From NCBI GenBank assembly GCA_016930015.1, contig JAFGHR010000016.1:1-64000 (forward strand): DNA of 64,000 nt, read 5' to 3'. This stretch comes from Anaerolineae bacterium (GTDB lineage: Bacteria; Chloroflexota; Anaerolineae; Aggregatilineales; Aggregatilineaceae). Under the pieces are notes generated by a model. The model was given only the letters and a program-made list of their open reading frames with translations, was not told where the DNA came from and made no database searches. Made by a program: the position numbers and the translations under genes. Positions 43,386 through 52,646 of this stretch are shown in pieces; the stretch's first letter is position 1; each line of letters starts with the position of its first letter.

Positions 43386-45077
43386 CTAACTGCTGGTTGC
43401 CGGAGCCGGTTCTTCGGCTTTAACAGCACTCTCAACTGCAATCGGCTGATCCGGAGGCTGTCCCCCATCATCGGCTGGCTGAGCGAGCTGTTGGGCTTTA
43501 GTGGACATCTCAGCCTGCGCTTGTGTTATATGCGCTGGCGGTTTGATCCTGGTTGATATGACAGGCTTGACTGCCTTGGGGGCATCTTCGACCGGTTCCT
43601 CATCGGGCGCGTACACGGGCAAGGTGAAGTAGAACGTGCTGCCCTTGCCCAACGTGCTGTCAAACCACAGTTGCCCGTCCATCAAGCGCAAAAGCTGCTG
43701 CGAGATGGCTAAGCCAAGCCCGGCACCCTGGCGCCCCTTCTTGCGCCCGGCTGTCCCCTGGCGGAACTCCTCAAAAATGCTCAGTTTGTCTTCTTCGGCA
43801 ATACCGATTCCGGTATCTTCAACGCCAAAGACAACTTTTTGCCCATCGCGCCGGACGATGAGCTTAATATAACCGGAGTCAGTGAACTTCGACGCATTGG
43901 AATAGAAGTTCAACAACACCTGCCGGACGCGCAGCGGGTCGCCCATCACCATCGGCAGCGGATCGGGCAGGTCACGCAGCAGATCAACCTGGGCGCTTCT
44001 GTCGCCCACCAACCCAATCGCCGTCGATAACACACCTTTGACAATCGGGTTCAAGTCAACCGGCTGGATTTCGAGATCCAACTTACCGGCATCCACCTTC
44101 GACAGGTCAAGAATGTCGTTAATAATGTGGAGCAGGTGTTTACCACTGTTTAGAATCTGGGTCATGTCCTGGCGATACTGGGACGGAAGGTCTACACCAT
44201 CATACATCGCCGGGAAATCAAGCATCGTCTGGCTGAAACCGATAATCGCGTTAAGAGGCGTGCGCAGCTCGTGGCTCATGTTAGCCAGGAACTGGCCGCG
44301 AAATGTCTTGGCTTCTTCGGCTGCCCGGCGAGCGCGGTCCAGTTCTTTGTTTGTTTCCTGAACCTGATGGGTCAGCGCACGCTGGCGTACCAGGCTTTTT
44401 TCAAGCGCCTGCTGGCTTTCAAACAGCGCGAACGTTGTCCGGCGCTCTTTGCGGTAGCTTTCCAACGCCCACTCCGCAATACCGTACAGTTCACCACTGA
44501 CCTGTGCAGAAAACGCTGCCGCAACAGTCGTCAGAACCAGCGCAAAGAATGTTGAGGAGGGAAGCACGAAATCACCGGCAGCCACTGTCGGGGCAATGAT
44601 CACGGATGCCAGAACCAATACAAGCAACAGCGCTGTACTACGCACCGGCAGCATCACCCCCACAATAAACACCACCAGGGGGAACACATATGCCACATAT
44701 TCTTTTTCAAAAACGCTGCCGTAGCTCAACATAACTACGGTCGTGGCTGTGATACCCACCGCATACGCCCACACCGCTGGCTCAAATTTCTGGTGCTTTA
44801 GAAGGTAACCGGTCACAATACAGCCAATAGTGCCTAGAGTCATCGGGATCAAGGCATCGGTTATTACGTTATCGAATGTGCTATCACGCCCCCCCGTAAT
44901 GACTATAATAAGCCACCCGATAACAAGCGTACCAAAGAGCGTCACTTTCCAGATAATGTCAAGACGTTCGGATCGGACCTCTTGTGCAAAGCTCATTTCA
45001 CTCGGCACATTGACGGTATCCGCCTTTGCTGGCTGGTTTCTTAAATCGTCGTCGCTCAGGGGATATTGGGGTAGCAT
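43386..45077 (-). CDS. Membrane histidine kinase
   Basis: A 563-residue kinase. Six or so transmembrane helices lie at about 40-180 (for example WLIIVITGG, VFPLVVFIVGVMLPV). A cytoplasmic coiled coil at about 205-262 leads into HisKA at about 263-330, with NMSHELRTPLNAIIGFSQT. HATPase_c is at about 370-490: N box LLNFYSNASKF, G1 VEDTGIGIAEED, G2 KGRQGAGLGLAISQQLL. A Pro/Glu-rich disordered tail of about 65 residues ends the protein. All catalytic motifs are intact. Two receiver proteins follow downstream past a terminator. It is divergent from the TIR-TPR gene, across a 221-base AT-rich gap. Confidence 0.93.
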   Translation of the reverse strand: MLPQYPLSDDDLRNQPAKADTVNVPSEMSFAQEVRSERLDIIWKVTLFGTLVIGWLIIVITGGRDSTFDNVITDALIPMTLGTIGCIVTGYLLKHQKFEPAVWAYAVGITATTVVMLSYGSVFEKEYVAYVFPLVVFIVGVMLPVRSTALLLVLVLASVIIAPTVAAGDFVLPSSTFFALVLTTVAAAFSAQVSGELYGIAEWALESYRKERRTTFALFESQQALEKSLVRQRALTHQVQETNKELDRARRAAEEAKTFRGQFLANMSHELRTPLNAIIGFSQTMLDFPAMYDGVDLPSQYRQDMTQILNSGKHLLHIINDILDLSKVDAGKLDLEIQPVDLNPIVKGVLSTAIGLVGDRSAQVDLLRDLPDPLPMVMGDPLRVRQVLLNFYSNASKFTDSGYIKLIVRRDGQKVVFGVEDTGIGIAEEDKLSIFEEFRQGTAGRKKGRQGAGLGLAISQQLLRLMDGQLWFDSTLGKGSTFYFTLPVYAPDEEPVEDAPKAVKPVISTRIKPPAHITQAQAEMSTKAQQLAQPADDGGQPPDQPIAVESAVKAEEPAPATSS

Positions 45078-45298
45078 AGATCATTAATCCGTTTTCAATA
45101 TACGATATGGTATTGATTGATGTTAGTATACACCATTTTTAACAATATATTATGGAGGCTTTACGTTTTAAGTAACAATTCGTAAAAAATTCAGAACGTT
45201 TTCATACTTCTATATCTTCCCTGGGCCAGATCGCGTATCTGGCGCGAAGCATCTATAATAAACGAACGATCAAATCCTATTAAAATGTGCAGGCGATT

Positions 45299-46684
45299 AT
45301 GCCAGACCAACACGAACAATCGACGACGTTTATCAGTTATTCACGCCACGACAGTACCTTCGTCCGGCGGCTGTACAACGATCTGACCGCCGCCGGTGTC
45401 CGTCCCTGGCTGGACCGTTATGATATCCCGCCCGGCGCGATATGGGACAACGAGATTCAGCGTGGACTAAACACATGCAGCCACATGATCATTGTCGTAT
45501 CGACAGCCGCGGTTGCATCGCGCAATGTACACGCCGAATGGAACTACGCCGACTCCCTGGGCAAAACCCTGATCCCGGTCATCATTGAAAAACTGAATCC
45601 CCAGCAAATTCCCTACCGGCTGCACGGGCCGAACTGGGTCGATTTTGTCGACCAGGATTACGACACGGCGCTTCACCATATGTTAAGCGTACTGCCGGTC
45701 ACGGCGGCACCCAATCCCGCCGCGGCGCCAGAGCCCACGACGCCGCCTGAAGAGCCGATCGGGCCGGACCCGGTCGCTGCCGCCGCCGCCTGGAAACACG
45801 GCAACGCCGAGTTTCACGACGGCAACATGACGGCGGCCATGCAAGCTTACAGTGATGCGATCCGGCTGGCGCCTGATCGTGCCGAAGCGTACATCCACCG
45901 CGGCATGGTGCATTATAACATCCAGCAGTACCAGGAAGCCCTGCGCGATTTCAGCCAGGCCGAACAGCGCAGCCCGGCCATTCCACTGTTGTATAACAAC
46001 CGGGGCGTGACCTACCTGGCGCTGCACCAGGTCGCGCTGGCGCTGGCCGATTTTGATGAAGCGCTCATGCTCAACGACGGTTACGCCAACGCCTACTATA
46101 ACCGGGCCACAGCGTACATGGCCCTCAACCGTTACCGGCTGGCCGTGTTTGACTACACACGCGCCATCACGATCAATGACCGGGTGCCGCTGTTCTATAA
46201 CAGCCGCGGCCTCGCCCATGCCGCCCAAGGTCACCTGGATGATGCTCTGGCCGACTATGACCACGCCATCACACTCGACGAACATTATGCAGGCGCGTAT
46301 GGTAACCGGGCCAATGTCTACGCCAACCGGGGCGAATTTGACGCGGCCCTGGCCGACTATGACCGCGTGATCACGCTCGACCCGGAGCATTACCTGGCCT
46401 ACGCCGGGCGCAGCGAATTACGCCTGTGTAGCGGTGACGTGGCGCTGGCGGCGTTGGATGCGTCAACCGTGGTTGGCCTGCGGCCCGACTTTCACGGCGG
46501 GTATGCGCTGCGGGCGCTGGCAAACTTCCGCCGGGGCAACCAGGCCGACGCCCTCAAGGACTATACCCAGGCGATCAAACTGGACGCGGCCTGGAAAACG
46601 GTGGAAGGCGCTGCCGCTTATGTTACGATCTGTCCGGATGACGCATTACAGGCGGTGCGTGACATTCTCACCGCCATGCGTTAG
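45299..46684 (+). CDS. TIR-TPR protein
   Basis: A 461-residue soluble protein. The TIR domain covers about 8-135: TTFISYSRHDSTFVRRLY, GVRPWLDRYDIPPGAIWDNE, HMIIVVSTAAVASRNVHAEW, and GKTLIPVIIEKL. The Glu in HAEW aligns with the NADase Glu position. A Pro-rich hinge follows, then about eight TPRs at about 160-460 (for example DRAEAYIHRGMVHYN, YANAYYNRATAYMALNRY). This is the sensor-plus-effector layout of several TIR-based signalling or defence proteins. The start at 45299 is preceded by AGGCGATT; TATAAT lies at 45254-45259. It is divergent from the histidine kinase gene. Confidence 0.87.
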   Translation: MPDQHEQSTTFISYSRHDSTFVRRLYNDLTAAGVRPWLDRYDIPPGAIWDNEIQRGLNTCSHMIIVVSTAAVASRNVHAEWNYADSLGKTLIPVIIEKLNPQQIPYRLHGPNWVDFVDQDYDTALHHMLSVLPVTAAPNPAAAPEPTTPPEEPIGPDPVAAAAAWKHGNAEFHDGNMTAAMQAYSDAIRLAPDRAEAYIHRGMVHYNIQQYQEALRDFSQAEQRSPAIPLLYNNRGVTYLALHQVALALADFDEALMLNDGYANAYYNRATAYMALNRYRLAVFDYTRAITINDRVPLFYNSRGLAHAAQGHLDDALADYDHAITLDEHYAGAYGNRANVYANRGEFDAALADYDRVITLDPEHYLAYAGRSELRLCSGDVALAALDASTVVGLRPDFHGGYALRALANFRRGNQADALKDYTQAIKLDAAWKTVEGAAAYVTICPDDALQAVRDILTAMR

Positions 46685-46735
46685 GATCGTGAGCAGTGTA
46701 CAAACACTAACATAATCACAAAGGCACAGCGTAAC

Positions 46736-47497
46736 GTGAATGGCACATCTAAATACCTGTTTCGTAACCGGCTGGTCCTGTTCGTGATCCTGCTGATTAT
46801 TCAGTTTCAGTTTTTCACCACCAATATGATCAACAGCCTGCTGCGCGATCCCACCGACGGCTGGGAGATCAAGATCGGGTTTATCGACAACAACCTGTCG
46901 CCAAACGGATTCTGGCTGATTCCATACGCCGCCGGGTTTGTCCTGTCCGCGCTGCTGCCGCTGTGGGCGGCCTATCACATGCCCAACAAGCTGTACCGGC
47001 AGTATGTGGTGAGTATGGGCCTGGCCGCCGTTTTCAGCTACGTGATCTACATGACACTGCCGACTTACGTGGTCAAACCCGCCGCCGCCGAGATCAGCGG
47101 CAACAACATCTTTACGCAACTGCTGCGCAACAGTTACAAACTGGACGCCGCCGCCAGCACGCATAACGCTGCGCCGAGCCAACACGTGTTTTACGCCGTG
47201 ATCAACATGTGCTTCATGATCCGGTTCCGGTCCCAACCGCGCGTGTTTTGGGGCTGGGTAACCCTGGCCGCGCTGATCAGTGCGTCGGCGCTGCTGACCA
47301 TGCGCCACAATTCGCCGGACCTGATCGCTGGATACCTGATGGCCGTATTCGCCTATTACGCGGGCCTGCACCTGGGCGCCCGATTCACCGCGTGGTTGGG
47401 TGATGAACACGATCCCATGATCGCCCCACCCTGGCCGGACTGGCTGCCGCGCCGGTCACGCTGGTCACGCCGTGATGTGAGCACCGACCTTACGTAA
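46736..47497 (+). CDS. PAP2-superfamily membrane phosphatase/phosphotransferase (Aur1-like)
   Basis: A 253-residue membrane protein with about six helices. HNAAPSQHVFYAVI holds the P-S-x-H motif and LLTMRHNSPDLIAGY the H-x(3)-D motif of PAP2 enzymes. The N-terminal Lys/Arg-Pro motif is not obvious, as in the inositol phosphorylceramide synthase-like (Aur1) branch. It probably removes or transfers a phospho-head group on the outer membrane face. GTG at 46736 is the start, with AAAGG about 11 bases upstream. It follows the TIR-TPR gene by 51 bases. Confidence 0.8.
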   Translation: MNGTSKYLFRNRLVLFVILLIIQFQFFTTNMINSLLRDPTDGWEIKIGFIDNNLSPNGFWLIPYAAGFVLSALLPLWAAYHMPNKLYRQYVVSMGLAAVFSYVIYMTLPTYVVKPAAAEISGNNIFTQLLRNSYKLDAAASTHNAAPSQHVFYAVINMCFMIRFRSQPRVFWGWVTLAALISASALLTMRHNSPDLIAGYLMAVFAYYAGLHLGARFTAWLGDEHDPMIAPPWPDWLPRRSRWSRRDVSTDLT

Positions 47498-47561
47498 TCC
47501 CCGACCCTGCACCGTGATTTTTCCGCGCTGCATCGTTTGGCTATTCTCACCAATGGCGCAC

Positions 47562-47589
47562 TTGACAGCTATCCATCTGACGGTATGAT
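47562..47589 (+). promoter_or_regulatory. Promoter of the aminotransferase gene
   Basis: TTGACA (47562-47567) and TATGAT (47584-47589) with a 16-base spacer, 66 bases before the ATG. Confidence 0.7.
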
Positions 47590-47655
47590 CGCCGCCCCGA
47601 TATGATTTTCCCGTTCGACCGCTGCGAAAGCGTTATCCGTTGAGGAAACACGACG

Positions 47656-48969
47656 ATGACCGCTCATGATAGGCCCCGGTTTGTCGTGCCGGACAAACAC
47701 CTGATTCCCGTGAACGCCTACCCCAGCTCGTTGTACGAGATTCCGCCGTCCCGCATGTTTTTGATCAAAAAATCGCTGGTCAAGTACCGCGACAAAGTCG
47801 GCCCTGACGCCGTCACGTTTGACGCCTCGCAGGGTGACGGCGGCGCCTCGCTGCCCGGCGTGCCGCTGGCGCTGCTGGATCGCGCTCACGAACTCGTGCG
47901 TGAACACGGCACCGGCTACGATACACCCTATGGCTGTGACGCTTTCCGCACATCGGTGGTAGAACAGTATTGGCAGCTTGACTCATCATTGGGCTGGGGA
48001 CCGGCCAACGTGCTGGCCGCCGTTGGCGGACGTGACGCCCTGCTAAAAGCCTACGATGCCATGATCACATTGGGCACCGGGCGCGTCGGTGATGCCGTGC
48101 TGGTATCGCGCGTGCCGTGGATCAGCTACAACTGGGGGCCGTATGCTGTCGGCGCGAATGTGCTGCTCGCACCGGGCGATGAGGAATCCGCGTGGCAGTT
48201 CACGCCGGAGAGCATCACCGCGTCGGTGGACTTCTGCAAGGTCAACGGCGGACGCCAGATCGCCGGGATCATCATCACGTCACCCGACAACCCGACCGGG
48301 CGCACGCTGTCCACCGAACAGCAAATCATGCTCGGCAAAACGGCGCTCGAACAGGGTGTCGCGTTTGTGCTCTACGACTGGATTTACCATTACATCACCG
48401 AAGGTGATCCGATGGATGTGAACGCCGTGCTGAGCGCGTTTTCGCCGGAAGAACGCGAGCGGATCATGATTCTCGATGGCCTGACAAAATCGCTGGGCGC
48501 GTCGAACGTGCGCGGGGCGCACCTGTTGGCCGGTGCCCATGTCGTCAAGTATATCAGCAGCCGCGCATCACACGGCGTGCTCCCGCATTTCCACGCCCAG
48601 GCCGTCGCGATGGCCGCCTATGAACAGGGCTTCCGCCAGGCCGCCGAACCGATCATCGGCCCGACGAACGCCAGCCGCCGGATTGTGCGCAGCTTCCTGA
48701 CCGAGTGCGGTTATCACTTCATCATGGGTGACGGGGGCTATTACGCGTTTATCCACGTCGAGCCGTGGATGCAAGCCGCCAACGTGACCGACAGCTTCGA
48801 GTTGGGCGAATACCTCGCCGCCGAACACGGCGTCGCTGTTGTACCGGGGCGCGCGTTCTCGGAAGAGGGCAACGGCTGGATTCGCTTCTCCTATGCCACA
48901 CCGCCGGATGTTACCGAAGGCGCCTTAACCCGTTTCCATGCCGGGCTGGCCGCGTTGATCGCGCGCTAA
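47656..48969 (+). CDS. PLP-dependent class I/II aminotransferase
   Basis: A 437-residue fold-type I enzyme. TSPDNPTGRTLS is the conserved N-P-T-G cofactor loop, VAFVLYDWIYHY carries the Asp that binds the pyridine nitrogen, ILDGLTKSLGASNVRGAHLL contains the Schiff-base Lys (T-K), and WIRFSYATPP holds the substrate-carboxylate Arg. GAGGAAA precedes the ATG. It likely transaminates an amino acid in the cytoplasm; the substrate is unknown. It is an isolated gene with its own promoter. Confidence 0.9.
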   Translation: MTAHDRPRFVVPDKHLIPVNAYPSSLYEIPPSRMFLIKKSLVKYRDKVGPDAVTFDASQGDGGASLPGVPLALLDRAHELVREHGTGYDTPYGCDAFRTSVVEQYWQLDSSLGWGPANVLAAVGGRDALLKAYDAMITLGTGRVGDAVLVSRVPWISYNWGPYAVGANVLLAPGDEESAWQFTPESITASVDFCKVNGGRQIAGIIITSPDNPTGRTLSTEQQIMLGKTALEQGVAFVLYDWIYHYITEGDPMDVNAVLSAFSPEERERIMILDGLTKSLGASNVRGAHLLAGAHVVKYISSRASHGVLPHFHAQAVAMAAYEQGFRQAAEPIIGPTNASRRIVRSFLTECGYHFIMGDGGYYAFIHVEPWMQAANVTDSFELGEYLAAEHGVAVVPGRAFSEEGNGWIRFSYATPPDVTEGALTRFHAGLAALIAR

Positions 48970-48978
48970 TGCGTTAGT

Positions 48979-49058
48979 CCCACCCCGCCGGGCTTCGCCC
49001 GGTAGCCCCTCCAACTGTGGTTGGAGGGGCTCGCAGACCGCCGGTCTGCCGGGGTGGG
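48979..49058. repeat. Three-armed cloverleaf intergenic element
   Basis: An outer 9-bp stem CCCACCCCG/CGGGGTGGG (48979-48987 with 49050-49058) encloses three adjacent hairpins. They are CCGGGC-TTC-GCCCGG (48988-49002), AGCCCCTCCAAC-TGTG-GTTGGAGGGGCT (49004-49031) and GCAGACC-GCC-GGTCTGC (49033-49049). Nearly every base is paired. It is not a tRNA: there is no anticodon or T-loop. Confidence 0.8.
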
Positions 49059-49158
49059 CCAGGAACCTCCCCCAAAAGAGCTATTGCATTTCGACCAGAT
49101 AATAGTGCAGTCTGTAAATACTGTAACCGTTTGTGGGAGCATACGGAGCAAACGAATC

Positions 49159-50133
49159 ATGAAGTCAATTCGACGTATTATCTTAACCGCTGCGCTGCTC
49201 GTCGCCGTGATGGCGGCTGCCGGACCAGTGGCGTTAGCCAATAACCCGGCACAGGATACGCCTGTGCTGGGCGCAGTCAACATCATTCAGCCGGAGTTGT
49301 TTGTACTTGAAAGCGGTGCCCAGGACGAAGCCGTGATCCGCAGCCCGACCGTGTTTGATGTGGGCGAAACCATGCGCACTGACGCTACCGGTGCAGTGCT
49401 GATCACATGGTTCTATGATGGCACCGAAACCGTGATGGGGCCGAGCACCAGTGTCACGCTGAACACGTTTTCCGGTAACTCGCAAAACGAATTTATGCTG
49501 GATATGACACTCAATGAAGGCCACATTGTCGCCGGAATCGGTAGCGTTGCCGGTGATAATCCATCGGGCAAAATGACGATCAACACACCGGAATACACCG
49601 TTCGGGCGCTCAACGGTGAGTTTGAGGTCATGGTTGACGGGAATGGCAATACCATGCTTATTGTGACCGATGGCCGTGTTGAAGTCGCCAAAGGTGACGA
49701 TGATCCCAAAACCGTCGAGGAAAACCACTACCTGACCGGCGGCCCTGACTCCGGCGAAACGCTCAGCGAGGATGGCGTCACCATCAACCTGGAAGGGTTG
49801 TGTATGGTTTCCGCCAGCACCAATATGAACGTGCGGCTCGCGCCCAGTGAAGACAGCCGCCGCCTGGGTGGGATCACCGAAGGTCAATCACTGTGGGTGC
49901 GCGCCGGAACCGAAGGCCAGGTATGGCTCGCCGTCTACTACCAGACCCCGGTCACCGACGAGGAAGGGCATAACTACGGTTGGGTCTTTGGCCCGGCCAT
50001 GACCCTGAGCGGGGATGCCTGCGCAGCGTTGATCCGCGCACCGCTGGATTCGCACCTGTACGGCGGCAAGGGTATCGACGAATCGCCGCCGCCGCCTACA
50101 CTCGAAGAGACACCGGAATCACCACGTCAGTAA
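49159..50133 (+). CDS. Secreted FecR-like and SH3b domain protein
   Basis: A 324-residue exported protein. The signal peptide is about 1-28 (LTAALLVAVMAAAGPVALA). A FecR-like beta domain covers about 40-190: EAVIRSPTVFDVGETMRTDA, VLITWFYDGTETVMGPST, MTINTPEYTVRALNGEFEVM and MLIVTDGRVEVAKGD, the latter matching the typical V-x-dG-x-V-x-V strand. A divergent SH3b-like region follows at about 210-285 (TNMNVRLAPSEDSRRL, YGWVFG). The tail is Pro/Glu-rich. GGAG lies 10 bases before the start at 49159. No anti-sigma or TonB partner is nearby, so a classical FecR role is unlikely. Confidence 0.83.
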   Translation: MKSIRRIILTAALLVAVMAAAGPVALANNPAQDTPVLGAVNIIQPELFVLESGAQDEAVIRSPTVFDVGETMRTDATGAVLITWFYDGTETVMGPSTSVTLNTFSGNSQNEFMLDMTLNEGHIVAGIGSVAGDNPSGKMTINTPEYTVRALNGEFEVMVDGNGNTMLIVTDGRVEVAKGDDDPKTVEENHYLTGGPDSGETLSEDGVTINLEGLCMVSASTNMNVRLAPSEDSRRLGGITEGQSLWVRAGTEGQVWLAVYYQTPVTDEEGHNYGWVFGPAMTLSGDACAALIRAPLDSHLYGGKGIDESPPPPTLEETPESPRQ

Positions 50134-50162
50134 CTCAGCAGGCATACAACTGCATAACCTCT

Positions 50163-50192
50163 CACAGGCCGGGGCACATGCTCCGGCCTGTG
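50163..50192. terminator. Hairpin after the FecR/SH3b gene
   Basis: CACAGGCCGG (50163-50172) and CCGGCCTGTG (50183-50192) pair perfectly, and the stem extends inward with one G-U pair. No U-tract follows, so it may be a weak terminator. Confidence 0.5.
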
Positions 50193-50293
50193 GGTGTATA
50201 GTGGTCCCGCCGCGCGCCTGGGCCATCTCACCCCCCGGCGCGTGTTCTGCGTTATACTCCGCATGTTTGTTAACAACAAAGGACAAACTAACT

Positions 50294-51085
50294 GTGACGC
50301 TTGACCTCAATATCGACCAGATTCGCGAGTGGGTCACCGAGGCCGGGAACATCGCCCGGCGTTATTTCGGTCATGTGAAAGCCGAATGGAAAGGGGCCGC
50401 CGACCCCGTGACCGCCGCCGACCGCGAGATCGAACAACTGCTGACCGCGCGCCTCCGGGACACGTACCCCGATCACGGCATCATCGGTGAGGAATACGGC
50501 GGGACCGATCTGGACCGTGAATTCCTGTGGGCGGTCGATCCCATCGACGGCACGCGTATGTTTGTCACAGGTATGCCCTCGTGGAATATTGCCATCGGGC
50601 TGCTGCACGAGCGAAAACCCGTTTTCGGACTGGTATACATCCCGCTGTACGATGACTGGACCTATACCTTGAACGGTGATGTCGTCCACAACGGGCATTC
50701 GATCAAGGGCCGGATGCAGCACGCCTGGGAACCGGATTCATTCATCCTGGCACGCAGCGACGCCCGGACCCTGTTTGACGTGCAGTTCAAACGGATCATG
50801 ACCCTGGGGTCTACCGCGAGCCACCTGGCGTATACGGCGCGCGGCGCCGCCGTCGCGACTATCACGCACGACTCGTACCTGTGGGACGTGGCCGCCGGGG
50901 TAGCGTTGGTCAATGCGCAGGGCGGCGAAACGCGCTTTTTGTCCGGTGAAATGATGGATTTTGCCCGGATGGACCTGGCGCAGATCATTTCGGGCATCTA
51001 TATCAGCGGGCACCCGGACGTGGTCCAGCGGTTGATCCCGTTGATTTCGCTTCGCGACGAGCCGATCACCCATCCCGTTTGGTAA
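50294..51085 (+). CDS. Inositol monophosphatase family protein
   Basis: A 263-residue Mg-dependent sugar phosphatase. The three metal-site motifs are present: IIGEEYGG, LWAVDPIDGTRMFVTGMPSW and YLWDVAAGVALVNAQGG. PVTAADREIEQLL is the N-terminal motif. Likely substrates are inositol-1-phosphate, histidinol phosphate or 3'-phosphoadenosine 5'-phosphate; the family call is firm, the substrate is not. The start is GTG at 50294 with AAAGGA 10 bases upstream; a longer frame to 50201 is rejected. A TTGTTAACAA palindrome lies at 50267-50276 in the leader. Confidence 0.92.
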   Translation: MTLDLNIDQIREWVTEAGNIARRYFGHVKAEWKGAADPVTAADREIEQLLTARLRDTYPDHGIIGEEYGGTDLDREFLWAVDPIDGTRMFVTGMPSWNIAIGLLHERKPVFGLVYIPLYDDWTYTLNGDVVHNGHSIKGRMQHAWEPDSFILARSDARTLFDVQFKRIMTLGSTASHLAYTARGAAVATITHDSYLWDVAAGVALVNAQGGETRFLSGEMMDFARMDLAQIISGIYISGHPDVVQRLIPLISLRDEPITHPVW

Positions 51086-51186
51086 CGGACACCGCTGAAT
51101 CAGCACCGGAAACAAAAACCGGCGAGCGCTTGCTGCTCACCGGCACCTGGGGCACGGTCTAATAACGTAGGCAATGCACGCCGTTT

Positions 51187-52002
51187 TTACTGTTCCGTTC
51201 CCATGTCATCGCCGGTTTGACCGGCGGCATCGGTTGTTACCTGGGCTTCGGGCTGGTTCTGCGACGAGTCGATGACCTGGAACTGCACCTGATCCTGAAG
51301 CTGGCTGTCGAGCAGCATTTCAACCGTCCAGCTTCCCGCCGTAAATGTGCCGTCGGTAGGCGTGATCTCGCAGTACGCGCACACATCTGCCCAATCCTGG
51401 GTCGGCGTCCAGCATACGCTGTCTTCGAACAGCGAGCCGTTCGCCAGCCAGCGCGCGCTGATGGTCGATCCGGTCTTTAAATTGCTGATGCGGGCGACGG
51501 CATAAATCACGTCTTCGGTGGTGTCAAAAATGGCGGTTACGCCGTTCGCGCAGTCATTTGAATCGCGCCCGGTGGACGTTGTCATCTCGTACACGAGGGT
51601 TTCCGAATCGGCAGGCGGGGGTGTTACGGCTGCCGGTGGCGCGGCACCGGTGGCGACATCAGGGGCGGGCTGGGATGTGGCGGCGGCAGGCTGTGCCCCG
51701 CCAAGTTGGAAAGCCGCCAGCGTGGATTGCAGCGCCAGCGCTGTCCCCTGGATGTTGTTCATCTCCGCCTGGAGCACCATGCCCCGTTCGGCGGTCATCT
51801 GGAGGGCCGTTACCGTCGCGCCCGGCGTGCCTAACACGTCAATAGTCGCCTGCAACTGGGCGTTGCGCGTCTCCAGATCGTCGATATCCGCTCCCCCATT
51901 TAATGTTTCACACGCACTTAACAGCAGCGCCAGCGCCACAAGCACAGGCAGCAGCACCGCCAATATAGGCGGCGTTCGCCCGAACCGATTCACAACATGC
52001 AT
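51187..52002 (-). CDS. Lipoprotein with N-terminal coiled coil
   Basis: A 271-residue lipoprotein. The lipobox is LLLSACE (Cys at about residue 31 of the product). A coiled coil of about 60 residues follows (DDLETRNAQLQATIDVL, MNNIQGTALALQSTLAAF), then a Pro/Ala linker. A C-terminal beta domain covers about 135-245, with ISNLKTGSTISARW, CVCW-like paired cysteines (DSVCWTP, DVCAYCEITP) and VEMLLDSQLQDQVQFQVI. Its fold is reminiscent of Ig-like domains. GGAG precedes the start at 52002. Function unknown. Confidence 0.78.
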   Translation of the reverse strand: MHVVNRFGRTPPILAVLLPVLVALALLLSACETLNGGADIDDLETRNAQLQATIDVLGTPGATVTALQMTAERGMVLQAEMNNIQGTALALQSTLAAFQLGGAQPAAATSQPAPDVATGAAPPAAVTPPPADSETLVYEMTTSTGRDSNDCANGVTAIFDTTEDVIYAVARISNLKTGSTISARWLANGSLFEDSVCWTPTQDWADVCAYCEITPTDGTFTAGSWTVEMLLDSQLQDQVQFQVIDSSQNQPEAQVTTDAAGQTGDDMGTEQ

Positions 52003-52117
52003 GCCGTTTCTCCTTGCCAATGGTCGATTCGATCCCCCTCTAATCAGCCACCGCCCTAGTGTAACGTCAACTCGCCGATTTTACCCTACGGTTTATCTAT
52101 GAATGGGTGGGCCCTAT

Positions 52118-52147
52118 CAAAAAAGAAACCCCGCTCAAGGGCGGGGT
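52118..52147 (-). terminator. Terminator of the Flp pilin gene
   Basis: ACCCCGC (52128-52134) pairs with GCGGGGT (52141-52147) around TCAAGG. On the minus strand TTTCTTTTTT follows. It ends the short pilin transcript before the lipoprotein gene. Confidence 0.85.
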
Positions 52148-52174
52148 CCCTTTTGATCTAGTCTAAAAACGAGT

Positions 52175-52321
52175 TTACAGGTTGGTGACGATGTTCGAGA
52201 AAATGTTGCCGATGGCCGGACCCAGCAACGCCAGGATGATAATCACGACGACAGCGACCAGAACCAGGATAAGGGCATACTCTACAAGGCCCTGTCCCTC
52301 TTCACGCGGAAGATACAACAT
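52175..52321 (-). CDS. flp: Flp-type pilin subunit
   Basis: A 48-residue class III prepilin. The short basic/acidic leader MLYLPREEGQG is followed by LVEYALILVLVAVVVIIIL, with the Glu-Tyr pair after the processing Gly as in Flp/Fap pilins. A small C-terminal GPAIGNIFSNIVTNL completes it. The start at 52321 has AGGAG about 10 bases upstream; the longer frame to 52408 is rejected as pilins start right before the processing site. It would be cleaved by a TadV/CpaA peptidase and assembled into Tad pili. No tad/cpa assembly genes are in the window. Confidence 0.88.
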   Translation of the reverse strand: MLYLPREEGQGLVEYALILVLVAVVVIIILALLGPAIGNIFSNIVTNL

Positions 52322-52646
52322 AATGGCAATTCTCCTTAGGATAAACTCGATCAACTCATCTCTGTACTTCAACAACTCTATCCTAGCACGCCCCACGCAG
52401 TAAAGCAACCAAAATGAATATATCCTTCACGAATTATTCAAATGTCAGAAAATGGTTTGTATTCGACCACCGGCTGCCAACCGGATACCGGCACAGTGCC
52501 TGCAAGTTGGTCCGGACGCCCAAGCATGCTATCATGCAGCTAATGGTGAGCATCACGGATACCACAGTCTGCCAAGACATGTTGCCCGTATCGAAAGTTC
52601 TGAACTCGCGCAACCAGCTAATCGTGAATCATGCGGAGGGAAACTC

